Shown: positions 26,270 to 36,251, numbered from the stretch's first letter. The stretch: 64,000 nt of DNA from Pseudomonas sp. QTF5 (GCF_000512695.2 NZ_AZRW02000022.1:1-64000); one strand, 5' to 3'. Notes: generated by a model not told the origin, from the letters alone. Numbers and translations: made by a program.

Positions 26270-26583
26270 GTTCAAGCAATAGCGTTACCGTGCAGATCCT
26301 CGACAAAGAATATTCGATCATCTGCCCCCAGGAAGAGCGCAGCAACCTGATCAGTGCCGCTCGTTATCTGGACGGCAAGATGCGCGAAATCCGCAGCAGC
26401 GGCAAAGTCATCGGCGCCGACCGCATCGCCGTGATGGCCGCGCTGAACATCACGCACGATCTTCTGCACAAGGAAGATCGTGCGGATGTGCAGGCCAGCG
26501 GCTCGACCCGAGAACAGGTTCGCGACCTGCTGGACCGCGTCGACCTGGTGCTCGCCACCGATCCGGATGTCACCAAGGGCTGA
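26266..26583 (+). CDS. zapA: Cell division protein ZapA
   Basis: A 105-residue cytoplasmic protein that bundles FtsZ filaments. The family signature is seen in VQILDKEYSIICPQEE (residues 8-23), the region LISAARYLDGKMREIR, and the helix after IGADRIAVMAALNITHDLL. It overlaps the ZapB-like gene by ATGA. 6S RNA and the formyl-THF cyclo-ligase gene follow, the same order as zapA-ssrS-ygfA in E. coli. Confidence 0.94.
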   Translation: MSSSNSVTVQILDKEYSIICPQEERSNLISAARYLDGKMREIRSSGKVIGADRIAVMAALNITHDLLHKEDRADVQASGSTREQVRDLLDRVDLVLATDPDVTKG

Positions 26584-26612
26584 TTCGCGTAACCGCTTGA
26601 GGTATACTCGCA

Positions 26613-26793
26613 TCACTCCCTGGGGTGCTTGCCAGTTGACGACGTCCCTGAGCCGATTCGCACTACCCTGGAGGTTGCACGTTGGGCTGGTGTGCATGTC
26701 CGCTAGACGGAAAGCCTTAAAGCCTACTGCATCTTCCACCTTGAACTTTCGGGTTCAAGGGCTAAGTCGACAGCGGTTCATCCGGGGAGCCTG
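26613..26793 (+). ncRNA. ssrS: 6S RNA
   Basis: The gap between zapA and ygfA is the standard place for 6S RNA, which binds the sigma-70 holoenzyme in stationary phase. A perfect -10 TATACT is at 26603-26608. The transcript starts near CATCACTCCCTGGGG. Its two ends pair (CTCCCTGGGG near 26615 with TCCGGGGAGCC near 26781-26791), which gives the closing stem around a large central bubble. Ends are estimates to a few bases. Confidence 0.88.
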
Positions 26794-26801
26794 ATTCCAG
26801 T

Positions 26802-26837
26802 CCGATGCCGGTTTTCATACCGGCATCGGCTTTTTTA
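26802..26837 (+). terminator. Terminator downstream of 6S RNA
   Basis: CCGATGCCGGT pairs with ACCGGCATCGG around TTTTCAT, followed by six T residues. It lies between 6S RNA and ygfA, so read-through into ygfA would be partial. Confidence 0.93.
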
Positions 26838-26878
26838 CGGGTACGCTTTCAGTACTCGCACATCCGAAGCCTGAATCC

Positions 26879-27484
26879 ATGACCGAACCTGCGCTGCTGC
26901 CCCGCCCGCAACTTCGACGCATGCTGCGCAAGGCCCGCCGCGCACTGACCCCCAGTCAGCAGCGCGAGGCCGCTCGCGGGCTGTATAAACAATTGGCCCA
27001 GCACCCGCTGTTCCGCCGCGCAAAACACATCTCTCTGTACCTGCCCATGGACGGTGAAATCGATCCGCGCCTGCTGATGCGTGCCGCGCAACGTCGGGGC
27101 AAGGCCACGTATCTGCCGGTGCTCAGTGCCTGGCCGCAAACCAAAATGGTGTTCCAGCGGATTCGTCCCGGCGAAAAGCTCAAACCCAACCGCTTTCGCA
27201 TCCCCGAACCACGGCACAACATTGCCCGACAACGCAAAGTCTGGGCACTGGACCTGGTGTTATTGCCGCTGGTGGGGTTTGACGATGTCGGCGGACGCCT
27301 GGGAATGGGCGGTGGTTTCTACGACCGAAGCCTGGCGTACCTGGCGCGCCGCAAAGACTGGCGCAAGCCGACACTGCTGGGTCTGGCCCATGAATGTCAG
27401 AAGGTTCAACGATTGGCTCAGGCGAGCTGGGATGTGCCGCTGCAGGGAACGGTCACGGACAAGGCGTGGTATTTCGCGGACTAG
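26879..27484 (+). CDS. ygfA: 5-formyltetrahydrofolate cyclo-ligase
   Basis: A 201-residue ATP-dependent enzyme that converts 5-formyl-THF to 5,10-methenyl-THF in folate one-carbon metabolism. The N-terminal helix is basic (RRMLRKARRAL). The ATP/folate signature GFDDVGGRLGMGGGFYDR lies at about 137-154. Position after 6S RNA matches the conserved arrangement in gamma-proteobacteria. It also matches functionally with the gcv genes that feed the same folate pool. Confidence 0.95.
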   Translation: MTEPALLPRPQLRRMLRKARRALTPSQQREAARGLYKQLAQHPLFRRAKHISLYLPMDGEIDPRLLMRAAQRRGKATYLPVLSAWPQTKMVFQRIRPGEKLKPNRFRIPEPRHNIARQRKVWALDLVLLPLVGFDDVGGRLGMGGGFYDRSLAYLARRKDWRKPTLLGLAHECQKVQRLAQASWDVPLQGTVTDKAWYFAD

Positions 27485-27519
27485 ACGCCACTGAAATCAG
27501 CGGCGTCCAAAAGACAGGT

Positions 27520-27669
27520 TCAGCGTTTGAAGGCCGACGGCTGTTGCTGCGCGATCTCGACGGGAGCATCGGTCTTGTTGGCCCACAGGCTTTGGGCATA
27601 GCCGGTGGTCACGACGCCCAAACCGAACAAAATAACCAATATCCATAGTAAATCCGGTTTGCGTTTCAT
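27520..27669 (-). CDS. 49-residue single-span membrane peptide
   Basis: A short gene reading MKRKPDLLWILVILFGLGVV at the start: three basic residues, then one hydrophobic span of about 20 residues, then a polar tail ending QQQPSAFKR. A very strong ribosome site, GAGGGGGG, lies six bases before the ATG. It is convergent with ygfA and has its own upstream gap of 200 bases shared with the EVE gene. It can be read as a small inner-membrane protein or a secreted peptide cut after TGYA. Function unknown. Confidence 0.75.
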   Translation of the reverse strand: MKRKPDLLWILVILFGLGVVTTGYAQSLWANKTDAPVEIAQQQPSAFKR

Positions 27670-27870
27670 CGATTGCCCCCCTCAAGGCACATCAACACGA
27701 TGACAGCAGCGGTTTCCGTTTAGGTGTAGGCCGTGCAGCAGCGTCAAGCTTGGAAGGCCGGCATTTTGCGACAACGTGAACCGACACGCAAACGCTGGCG
27801 TCAACCGACTGTCGGTTTGTCATAAAATTGACCCACCACTTGCCCGTACACCTCGCAAGGAGCAAAAACC

Positions 27871-28323
27871 ATGGCCTATTGGCTGATGAAATCCGAGCCC
27901 GACGAACTCTCGATCAAAGACCTGGAAAAGCTTGGCCGAGCGCGCTGGGACGGGGTTCGCAACTATCAGGCACGTAACTTCCTGCGGGCCATGGCGGTGG
28001 GTGATGAGTTTTTCTTCTATCACTCCAGCTGCCCGGAGCCGGGAATTGCCGGGATCGGCAAGATTGTCGAGGCCGCGTATCCGGACCCGACGGCGCTGGA
28101 ACCTGAAAGTCATTACTTCGATCCGAAGGCCACTGCCGAGAAAAACGCCTGGAGCGCGATTGATGTTGCGCATATCGAGACGTTTTCCAGGGTGCTGAAG
28201 CTGGATTATCTGAAGCAGCAAACGGCACTGGCCGAGATGCCGCTGGTACAGAAAGGCTCGCGACTGTCGGTGATGCCGGTGACGGCCGAGCAGTGGGAGG
28301 CGGTGATTGCATTACGGGCATGA
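27871..28323 (+). CDS. EVE-domain protein
   Basis: A 150-residue protein that is a single EVE (PUA-like) domain. The opening MAYWLMKSEPDELSIKDL, the motif WDGVRNYQARNFLR (about 26-39), and VGDEFFFYHSS are diagnostic. EVE domains bind modified bases in DNA or RNA; the Pseudomonas protein has no proven target that I know of. An AAGGAG site lies nine bases upstream. It is transcribed alone and is followed by a REP pair. Confidence 0.93.
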   Translation: MAYWLMKSEPDELSIKDLEKLGRARWDGVRNYQARNFLRAMAVGDEFFFYHSSCPEPGIAGIGKIVEAAYPDPTALEPESHYFDPKATAEKNAWSAIDVAHIETFSRVLKLDYLKQQTALAEMPLVQKGSRLSVMPVTAEQWEAVIALRA

Positions 28324-28346
28324 GCGATGTAGCAACTGCAAGAATG

Positions 28347-28432
28347 CCTTCGCGAGCAAGCCCGCTCCCACATGAAACCGAGTTGCTGGATAAGTACGCG
28401 ATCAACTGTGGGAGCGGGCTTGCTCGCGAAGG
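28347..28432. repeat. Inverted REP pair
   Basis: CTTCGCGAGCAAGCCCGCTC from 28348 faces its inverted copy ending at 28432, with about 35 bases between, in the gap between the convergent EVE and FliL-like genes. Confidence 0.9.
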
Positions 28433-28454
28433 GGTCAGCCCAGACAAAAAAGTC

Positions 28455-28862
28455 TCACTGGATAATGAGGTTGTTGAACAACAAATCCTCAACCACCGGC
28501 TTACCGGTCTCGTCGTTCATCACTTGCTGAGTCTGCTTCAAGGCTTCCTGACGCAGTTTTTCCTTGGCTTCGACGTTGTTCATGGCTTCAGTGGTCTGCT
28601 GCGCAAACAGCGCCACCAGTTGATTACGAATCAACGGTTCGTTGGCCTTCACCGCTTTGGTCGCCTCTTCACCGGTCACCCGCAACGCCACATCGGCCTT
28701 GTAGACCTTGAGCCTGGGCGTACCGTCCAGCCCATAGTTACCCACGAACGGCGGGCTCAGGGTGATGTAGTTGACCTTCGGGGCTTCACCTTCTTTGGCT
28801 TCTTCGGCCATCGCTGCCACAGGCAGAGACAGGGCCAGCATCAACATGATCCACGCTTTCAC
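28455..28862 (-). CDS. FliL-family exported protein (orphan)
   Basis: A 135-residue protein with a cleavable-looking signal peptide (residues 1-20, AMA before EEAKEGE). The rest resembles the periplasmic domain of flagellar FliL: VNYITLSPPFVGNY, then a helix with many Gln/Glu and the ending VEDLLFNNLIIQ. It starts with GTG at 28862, preceded by GGAGCG; upstream ATG-type starts would spoil the signal peptide. No flagellar genes are adjacent. A second fliL in the flagellar cluster would be expected elsewhere. Role unknown. Confidence 0.82.
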   Translation of the reverse strand: MKAWIMLMLALSLPVAAMAEEAKEGEAPKVNYITLSPPFVGNYGLDGTPRLKVYKADVALRVTGEEATKAVKANEPLIRNQLVALFAQQTTEAMNNVEAKEKLRQEALKQTQQVMNDETGKPVVEDLLFNNLIIQ

Positions 28863-29013
28863 AATTCGCTCCTTATCCGGTTTTGCGGCCTGGCATAACG
28901 ACCCGCCGCTCAAGCACAAGCTTATGGCTGACTATCAGGGTCGGGCATGCTCGTTGACCCAATGACTCACACACCTACACTTATCGGCCATCACTCCCAA
29001 AGGAATAGCCCTG

Positions 29014-29991
29014 ATGAAAGCCGTGCTGTGCAAAGCCTTCGGTCCTGCCGAATCGCTGGTGCTGGAAGACGTCGCCAGTCCTGTTGCGAAGAAGAACGAA
29101 ATCCTGCTGGACGTGCACGCCGCCGGAGTGAATTTCCCGGACACGCTGATCATCGAGGGCAAATACCAGTTCAAACCGCCCTTCCCGTTTTCTCCGGGTG
29201 GCGAAGCGTCTGGCGTGGTCAGCGCGGTGGGCGAAAAGGTCAGTCACCTCAAGGTCGGTGACCGGGTCATGGCCCTGACTGGTTGGGGCAGCTTTGCCGA
29301 GCAGGTCGCGGTGCCGGGCTACAACGTGCTGCCGATCCCGTCATCGATGGACTTCAACACCGCCGCCGCATTCAGCATGACCTACGGCACTTCGATGCAC
29401 GCCCTCAAGCAACGGGGCAACCTGCAACCCGGCGAAACCTTGCTGGTGCTCGGCGCTTCCGGCGGCGTGGGCCTCGCCGCGGTGGAAATCGGCAAAGCCA
29501 TGGGCGCCCGGGTGATCGCCGCCGCCAGCAGTGCGGAAAAACTCGCGGTGGCCAAGGCCGACGGCGCTGATGAGTTGATCAACTACAGCGAAACCAGCCT
29601 CAAGGACGAGATCAAACGCCTGACCGACGGCCAGGGCGCTGACGTGATCTACGATCCGGTGGGCGGCGACCTGTTCGATCAGGCGATCCGCGCCATCGCC
29701 TGGAACGGCCGACTTTTGGTGGTCGGTTTCGCCAGCGGACGAATCCCTGAGCTGCCAGTGAATTTGGCGCTGCTCAAAGGTGCCGCAGTAATCGGCGTGT
29801 TCTGGGGCTCCTTTGCCCAACGCCAGCCACAGGACAACGCAGCGAACTTCCAGCAACTGTTTGGCTGGTTTGCCGAAGGCAAGCTGAAGCCGCTGGTGTC
29901 TCAGGTTTATCCCCTGAGCAATACGGCGCAGGCCATCAATGATCTTGGCCAGCGCAAGGCGGTCGGGAAAGTGGTGGTTCAGGTTCGCTGA
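29014..29991 (+). CDS. NADPH:quinone oxidoreductase family protein
   Basis: A 325-residue zinc-free medium-chain dehydrogenase. A GroES-like N-terminal domain (VNFPDTLIIEGKYQFKPPFP around 48-67) is followed by a Rossmann domain with GASGGVGLAAVEIGKAMG at about 149-166. The nucleotide-binding AXXGXXG pattern is present. Family members reduce quinones or act as crotonyl-CoA reductase-like enzymes; the substrate cannot be told. It has AAAGGAA upstream and stands alone. Confidence 0.9.
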   Translation: MKAVLCKAFGPAESLVLEDVASPVAKKNEILLDVHAAGVNFPDTLIIEGKYQFKPPFPFSPGGEASGVVSAVGEKVSHLKVGDRVMALTGWGSFAEQVAVPGYNVLPIPSSMDFNTAAAFSMTYGTSMHALKQRGNLQPGETLLVLGASGGVGLAAVEIGKAMGARVIAAASSAEKLAVAKADGADELINYSETSLKDEIKRLTDGQGADVIYDPVGGDLFDQAIRAIAWNGRLLVVGFASGRIPELPVNLALLKGAAVIGVFWGSFAQRQPQDNAANFQQLFGWFAEGKLKPLVSQVYPLSNTAQAINDLGQRKAVGKVVVQVR

Positions 29992-30082
29992 TCGTTTACT
30001 CACCTGCTTCACCTAAACCGGATCGCAGCCCTGCGACCCGGTTCCGCCATCCCCATACCGTCCTTCATTTATACCTGAGCGA

Positions 30083-30102
30083 CATGTTCATAAAAGAACA
30101 TG
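30083..30102. promoter_or_regulatory. GlpR-like operator 1 upstream of glpT
   Basis: CATGTTC and GAACATG form a perfect inverted repeat with a 6-base spacer. The sequence agrees with about 15 of 20 positions of the E. coli GlpR consensus (WATKTTCGWTAWCGAACATW). It lies 109 bases upstream of the glpT start. Confidence 0.65.
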
Positions 30103-30145
30103 CGATCTCCAACATTCCCCCTGTTTGGCCGATGCGAACCGGTGC

Positions 30146-30165
30146 TATTTTCGGTAACGAAACTG
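30146..30165. promoter_or_regulatory. GlpR-like operator 2 upstream of glpT
   Basis: TATTTTCGGTAACGAAACTG matches about 16 of 20 positions of the E. coli GlpR consensus, with the core TTTCG-GTAA-CGAAA fully symmetrical. It lies 46 bases upstream of the glpT start, where a bound repressor would block the promoter. Confidence 0.65.
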
Positions 30166-30210
30166 TAACATTCGCATCCGCAGTCAAAACAAGAAATCTG
30201 GAGCTCTTGA

Positions 30211-31560
30211 ATGTTTGCTTTCTTTCGTCCTGCCGCACATCAGGCTCCATTGCCTGAAGAAAAAATAGACGACACCTATAAACGACTTCGCTGGCAGATA
30301 TTCGCCGGGATTTTCTTTGGTTATGCGGGTTATTACCTGCTGCGCAAGAACTTCTCCCTGGCCATGCCCTACCTGATCGATGAGGGTTACACCCGTGGTC
30401 AGCTGGGTCTGGCGATGTCGGCGATTGCGATTGCCTACGGCCTGTCGAAGTTCCTCATGGGCTTGGTGTCCGACCGTTCAAACCCGCGTTACTTCCTGCC
30501 ATTCGGCCTGCTGGTGTCGGCCGGTGTGATGTTCATTTTCGGTTTCGCGCCGTGGGCAACGTCCAGCGTGACCATGATGTTCATCCTGCTGTTCATCAAC
30601 GGTTGGGCCCAGGGCATGGGCTGGCCGCCGAGTGGCCGAACCATGGTGCACTGGTGGTCGCAGAAGGAGCGCGGTGGCGTGGTGTCCGTGTGGAACGTGG
30701 CGCACAACGTCGGCGGCGGTCTGATCGGCCCGTTGTTCCTGCTCGGCATGGGGCTGTTCAACGACTGGCATGCCGCGTTCTACGTACCCGCGGCGGTGGC
30801 TCTGGCGGTGGCGGCGTTTGCCTTCATTACCATGCGCGACACCCCGCAATCGGTCGGCTTGCCGCCGATTGAGAAGTACAAGAATGACTACCCGGAAGGC
30901 TACGACGCCAGCCACGAAGAGGAATTCAGCGCCAAGGAAATCTTCGTCAAATACGTACTGCGCAACAAGATGCTCTGGTACATCGCCATGGCCAACGTCT
31001 TCGTCTATCTGCTGCGTTATGGCGTGCTGGACTGGGCACCGACCTACCTCAAGGAAGCCAAAGGCTTCACTGTGGATAAAACTTCGTGGGCCTATTTCTT
31101 CTACGAGTGGGCAGGGATCCCTGGCACGCTGCTGTGTGGCTGGATGTCGGACAAAATCTTCCGTGGCAATCGCGGCCTGACCGGCATGGTGTTCATGGCG
31201 CTGGTGACCGTGGCAACGCTGGTGTACTGGCTCAACCCGGCCGGCAACCCGACTGTCGACATGATCGCGCTGGTCTCCATCGGCTTCCTGATCTACGGCC
31301 CGGTAATGCTGATCGGCCTGCAAGCGCTGGAACTGGCGCCGAAAAAAGCCGCCGGCACTGCGGCAGGCTTCACGGGGTTGTTCGGTTATCTGGGTGGTTC
31401 GGTCGCGGCCAGTGCAGCAATGGGCTACACCGTGGATCATTTCGGCTGGGACGGCGGTTTCGTCTTGCTGATCGGTGCATGCCTGCTGGCGATGGCCTTC
31501 CTTGCGCCGACGCTGTGGCACAAGCAAGTCGCCAGTCAGAGCCGCGAAGCGATCGCCTGA
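30211..31560 (+). CDS. glpT: Glycerol-3-phosphate:phosphate antiporter GlpT
   Basis: A 449-residue major-facilitator transporter of the organophosphate:Pi antiporter family, with twelve membrane segments. Conserved parts are YRLRWQIF-like KRLRWQIFAGIFFGYAGYY (about 25-43), the GLSKFLMGLVSDRSNPRYF loop between spans 2 and 3 (about 73-91), and the central cytoplasmic loop around residue 225. The two substrate arginines of the family fall in LRKNFSLAMP and the matching spot in the second half. Two GlpR-like operators upstream support the name. It overlaps the 3' end of chaC by 25 bases. Confidence 0.93.
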   Translation: MFAFFRPAAHQAPLPEEKIDDTYKRLRWQIFAGIFFGYAGYYLLRKNFSLAMPYLIDEGYTRGQLGLAMSAIAIAYGLSKFLMGLVSDRSNPRYFLPFGLLVSAGVMFIFGFAPWATSSVTMMFILLFINGWAQGMGWPPSGRTMVHWWSQKERGGVVSVWNVAHNVGGGLIGPLFLLGMGLFNDWHAAFYVPAAVALAVAAFAFITMRDTPQSVGLPPIEKYKNDYPEGYDASHEEEFSAKEIFVKYVLRNKMLWYIAMANVFVYLLRYGVLDWAPTYLKEAKGFTVDKTSWAYFFYEWAGIPGTLLCGWMSDKIFRGNRGLTGMVFMALVTVATLVYWLNPAGNPTVDMIALVSIGFLIYGPVMLIGLQALELAPKKAAGTAAGFTGLFGYLGGSVAASAAMGYTVDHFGWDGGFVLLIGACLLAMAFLAPTLWHKQVASQSREAIA

Positions 31561-32204
31561 TCGGCCTTTGATTTGCAGCGCTTGAGCCGCGCCTCCAGAT
31601 TCCGGTCTGGCATGGCGTGGCTACGCAGGGCGTGCGCAGTCTGCTCGACATACTCGCGAGTGGTGCCGTAACGCCCGCAAGCGCTTTCAAACACCTGGCT
31701 CAGCACATGATCCGGCAAGTTGCCGGCATAGCTGGGCAGGTGCCGTTCCAATACAAATCCCAATGCCTGAACCTGGCTTCCGTCTTCAAGACGGCAGTTG
31801 AGCCAGTGTGGGCGATAGGACGGGAATGGCATTTCACGCTGCCAGAGTGCATAAAGCGAAGCGTCGAGTTGTTCTTCGGGCAAGCGATAGGCAAACCCGC
31901 TGCACGAGCCGCCGCGATCCAGGCCAAACACCAGCCCTGGCACTTCCGGCGTACCGCGATGTTCGTGGGACCACAGGTACAAACCGCGATGGTAGCCATG
32001 CACGCGACCGCGCACTCGCTCAACCGCAGGACATTCAGGGCGCCAGATCAGCGAACCGTAAGCGAACAGCCAGACCGGCCCACCCTTGTGGCGCGCCATG
32101 GTCGCCTGCATTGAGCCGAGTAATTGTTCGTGCGTGAGCTGCGGCCCCAGATCGAGCCGCGGAGGGTAAGCCAGATTCAAAAAAGCAGATTCAATGGCGC
32201 TCAT
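31536..32204 (-). CDS. chaC: Gamma-glutamylcyclotransferase ChaC
   Basis: A 222-residue enzyme of the ChaC family that cleaves glutathione to 5-oxoproline and Cys-Gly. The substrate motif WLFAYGSLIWRP (about 45-56) and the catalytic glutamate region in the segment YRLPEEQLDASL are visible. The gene ends inside the 3' end of glpT on the other strand. The C-terminal tail (RLKRCKSKADQAIASRL) is basic and lies in that overlap. Its start at 32204 opens into an AT-rich gap of 210 bases. Confidence 0.92.
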   Translation of the reverse strand: MSAIESAFLNLAYPPRLDLGPQLTHEQLLGSMQATMARHKGGPVWLFAYGSLIWRPECPAVERVRGRVHGYHRGLYLWSHEHRGTPEVPGLVFGLDRGGSCSGFAYRLPEEQLDASLYALWQREMPFPSYRPHWLNCRLEDGSQVQALGFVLERHLPSYAGNLPDHVLSQVFESACGRYGTTREYVEQTAHALRSHAMPDRNLEARLKRCKSKADQAIASRL

Positions 32205-32414
32205 GGCGAATAGCGTTCAGCTCCCCGCGGGTAAAGAACTACTTAATAGAACGCACCGCTGTAACAATAAGGCACATATGTTTTAAGGCAATTTAAGTGC
32301 CATGGCGGCGCTCTAAAATTTATTGCCTGAATGAGATATAACCTACCGGCATTTATATAAATCTATAAATACCGATCGGCTATATGTGGCGTTATAACGA
32401 TTTAAAATCGCGGA
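32205..32414. other. AT-rich gap upstream of chaC
   Basis: About 210 AT-rich bases between the flavin reductase stop and the chaC start. It holds short inverted AT-rich repeats (ATTTATA near 32351 and TATAAAT near 32364) but no clear terminator with a GC stem and no gene. Confidence 0.5.
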
Positions 32415-33383
32415 TCAAGATCGGGGCGCGTAAGCGAAAACATCCGCGCGCATTTGATGGGCATCCATCCCCGCTTCGACCAGCGCATCCAGCGTGCCAT
32501 AGACCATCGCCGGAGAGCCGCTGGCGTAGACGTGCAGGGCTTTCAGATCAGGGAAATCTTCACACACCGCCTCATGCAACATGCCGCAGCGCCCGCCCCA
32601 GCCGCATTGATCGCTGACGACTTTATGCAGATACAGATTGGGCAGCTTCAACCATTCGTCCCAATGTTCAATGTCATAAAAGTCTTCGGGACGACGCACG
32701 CCCCAATACAGATGCACCGGATGCTTGAAACCCGTAGCCCGGCAATGTTCGATCAAACTATGGATCTGGCCCATACCGGTACCGGCAGCAATCAGTACCA
32801 GTGGACCGTCCGGCAGTTCCGCCAGATGGGTGTCGCCGAATGGCATCTCGATCCGCACCATCGGGTTGCGCTGAAGCTGTTCGATCAGGCTCAGCGCACT
32901 GGTTTCGCGCGCCAGCACGTGAATTTCCAGGTCGCGGCCGGAATGCGGTGCAGAGGCCAGGGAAAAGGCGGATTTCTCGCCGTTCTCACGCTCGATCATC
33001 AGGTACTGACCGGCGTGATAGCGCGGCGGCTTGCCCGCAGGCGCACGCAGACGTACGCGCCAGGTGTCGCCGCCGACGTCCCTGCATTCAATGACCTGAC
33101 ACGACACGCTGCGCACCGGCAATTCTCCCAGCGCGAGCACGCCATCCCACAGCACGATGCAGTCTTCCAGCGGCTCTGCAATGCAAGTGTAGAACTCGCC
33201 ATGGTCGCGCACATCGCCGGCCTGTTCGACCCGCCCTTCCACCAGCAACGCGGCGCACACATGGCAATTGCCATTGCGACAGCTTTGCGGGCATTCATAG
33301 CCCAGGCGCCGCGCGCCATCGAGAATCCGCTCGCCGGGCAGAATCTCTAGCACTGCTCCGGAGGGCTGCAAGGTTACACGCAT
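32415..33383 (-). CDS. 2Fe-2S/FAD oxidoreductase (CDP-glucoseen reductase-like)
   Basis: A 322-residue electron-transfer flavoprotein. The N-terminal plant-type ferredoxin domain has cysteines in ECPQSCRNGNCHVC (about 30-43) and a fourth in YTCIAEPL. A ferredoxin-reductase FAD/NAD(P) domain follows (AGQYLMIERENGEKSAFSLA, then VLIAAGTGMGQIHSLIEHC). Databases often name it CDP-6-deoxy-delta-3,4-glucoseen reductase, but no dideoxysugar genes are nearby. The ATG overlaps the ubiD stop (TGATG), so coupling to ubiD is likely, perhaps as a flavin reductase for it. Confidence 0.88.
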   Translation of the reverse strand: MRVTLQPSGAVLEILPGERILDGARRLGYECPQSCRNGNCHVCAALLVEGRVEQAGDVRDHGEFYTCIAEPLEDCIVLWDGVLALGELPVRSVSCQVIECRDVGGDTWRVRLRAPAGKPPRYHAGQYLMIERENGEKSAFSLASAPHSGRDLEIHVLARETSALSLIEQLQRNPMVRIEMPFGDTHLAELPDGPLVLIAAGTGMGQIHSLIEHCRATGFKHPVHLYWGVRRPEDFYDIEHWDEWLKLPNLYLHKVVSDQCGWGGRCGMLHEAVCEDFPDLKALHVYASGSPAMVYGTLDALVEAGMDAHQMRADVFAYAPRS

Positions 33384-34849
33384 CAATCTATTCCTAACTG
33401 ATTCCAGATGGCATCGATCCGTTGGGTAACGGCTTCATCCTTGACGATGACCCGGCCCCACTCGCGAGTGGTTTCGCCCGGCCATTTATGCGTGGCATCG
33501 AGACCCATCTTCGAACCCAGGCCGGAGACCGGCGAGGCGAAGTCGAGGTAGTCGATCGGCGTGTTGTCGATCATCACCGTGTCACGCTTGGGGTCCATGC
33601 GCGTGGTAATGGCCCAGATCACGTCGTTCCAGTCCCGTGCGTTGATATCGTCGTCAGTGACGATAACGAACTTGGTGTACATGAACTGTCGCAAAAACGA
33701 CCAGACACCGAGCATTACCCGCTTGGCATGCCCAGGATACGACTTCTTCATGGTCACGATGGCCATGCGGTACGAGCAGCCTTCGGGCGGCAAGTAGAAG
33801 TCGGTGATCTCCGGAAACTGCTTTTGCAGGATAGGCACGAACACTTCGTTCAGCGCCACACCGAGAATCGCCGGCTCATCCGGTGGACGACCCGTGTAGG
33901 TGCTGTGGTAGATCGGTTTGATTCGGTGGGTGATACGCTCGACGGTGAACACCGGGAAGCTGTCGACTTCGTTGTAGTAACCGGTGTGGTCGCCATACGG
34001 GCCTTCGTCGGCCATTTCTCCCGGATGGATCACGCCTTCGAGGATGATCTCGGCGGTGGCCGGCACTTGCAGGTCGTTGCCGCGGCATTTCACCAACTCG
34101 GTGCGATTGCCACGCAGCAGACCGGCGAAAGCGTATTCGGAGAGGCTGTCCGGCACCGGCGTCACGGCACCAAGAATCGTTGCCGGGTCAGCGCCCAAGG
34201 CCACAGAGACCGGAAACGGTTGGCCGGGGTGTTTCTCGCACCACTCACGGTAATCCAGCGCGCCGCCCCGGTGGCTCAGCCAGCGCATGATCACCTTGTT
34301 GCGGCCGATCACTTGCTGACGGTAGATGCCGAGGTTCTGGCGATCCTTGTTCGGACCTTTGGTGACGGTCAGGCCCCAGGTGATCAGCGGACCGACGTCG
34401 CCCGGCCAGCAGGTCTGTACCGGCAACATCGCCAGATCGACATCGTCGCCTTCGATGACCACTTCCTGGCACACCGCGTCTTTTACGACTTTCGGCGCCA
34501 TGGCAATGATCTTGCGGAAGATCGGCAGCTTGGACCAGGCGTCCTTCAAGCCCTTCGGCGGCTCGGGCTCCTTGAGGAACGCCAACAGCTTGCCGATTTC
34601 GCGCAACTCGCTGACCGCTTCTGCGCCCATGCCCAGCGCCACGCGCTCGGGAGTGCCGAACAGGTTGCCGAGTACTGGAATGTCATAACCGGTAGGGTTT
34701 TCGAAAAGCAGCGCCGGGCCCTTGGCGCGCAACGTGCGATCGCAGACCTCGGTCATTTCGAGCACTGGGGACACTGGAACCTGGATGCGCTTGAGTTCGC
34801 CGCGCTTTTCCAGGCCGCTGATAAAGTCGCGCAAGTCGCGATACTGCAT
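33383..34849 (-). CDS. ubiD: 4-hydroxy-3-polyprenylbenzoate decarboxylase
   Basis: A 488-residue prenyl-FMN-dependent decarboxylase of ubiquinone synthesis. Family motifs are clear: the N-terminal MQYRDLRDFI, the metal and cofactor region IYRQQVIGRNKVIMRW (about 171-186), the catalytic Glu region ILEGVIHPGEMADEGPYGDHTGYY (about 268-291), and DDDINARDWNDVIWA. Length is usual. It reads into the flavin reductase with a one-base overlap. rho lies just upstream, ending in its own terminator. Confidence 0.96.
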   Translation of the reverse strand: MQYRDLRDFISGLEKRGELKRIQVPVSPVLEMTEVCDRTLRAKGPALLFENPTGYDIPVLGNLFGTPERVALGMGAEAVSELREIGKLLAFLKEPEPPKGLKDAWSKLPIFRKIIAMAPKVVKDAVCQEVVIEGDDVDLAMLPVQTCWPGDVGPLITWGLTVTKGPNKDRQNLGIYRQQVIGRNKVIMRWLSHRGGALDYREWCEKHPGQPFPVSVALGADPATILGAVTPVPDSLSEYAFAGLLRGNRTELVKCRGNDLQVPATAEIILEGVIHPGEMADEGPYGDHTGYYNEVDSFPVFTVERITHRIKPIYHSTYTGRPPDEPAILGVALNEVFVPILQKQFPEITDFYLPPEGCSYRMAIVTMKKSYPGHAKRVMLGVWSFLRQFMYTKFVIVTDDDINARDWNDVIWAITTRMDPKRDTVMIDNTPIDYLDFASPVSGLGSKMGLDATHKWPGETTREWGRVIVKDEAVTQRIDAIWNQLGID

Positions 34850-34948
34850 GCGTGAGCCTCGTGTTGGCCGTGGCGTTCGGGGCAGGCAGTTTAGCGCCGA
34901 ACCCCTCTATTCAGAACCACGAACTGCCGGTTCATCAAAAATCAGATA

Positions 34949-34978
34949 GCAAAAAGCCGGGTTTCCCCGGCTTTTGCT
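34949..34978 (-). terminator. Terminator of rho
   Basis: AAAAAGCCGGG and CCCCGGCTTTT form a short strong stem with a three-base loop. Read on the minus strand it ends in a run of T just past the rho stop codon. Confidence 0.92.
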
Positions 34979-34991
34979 GACTTTCTGCGAT

Positions 34992-36251
<1,260 letters not shown>

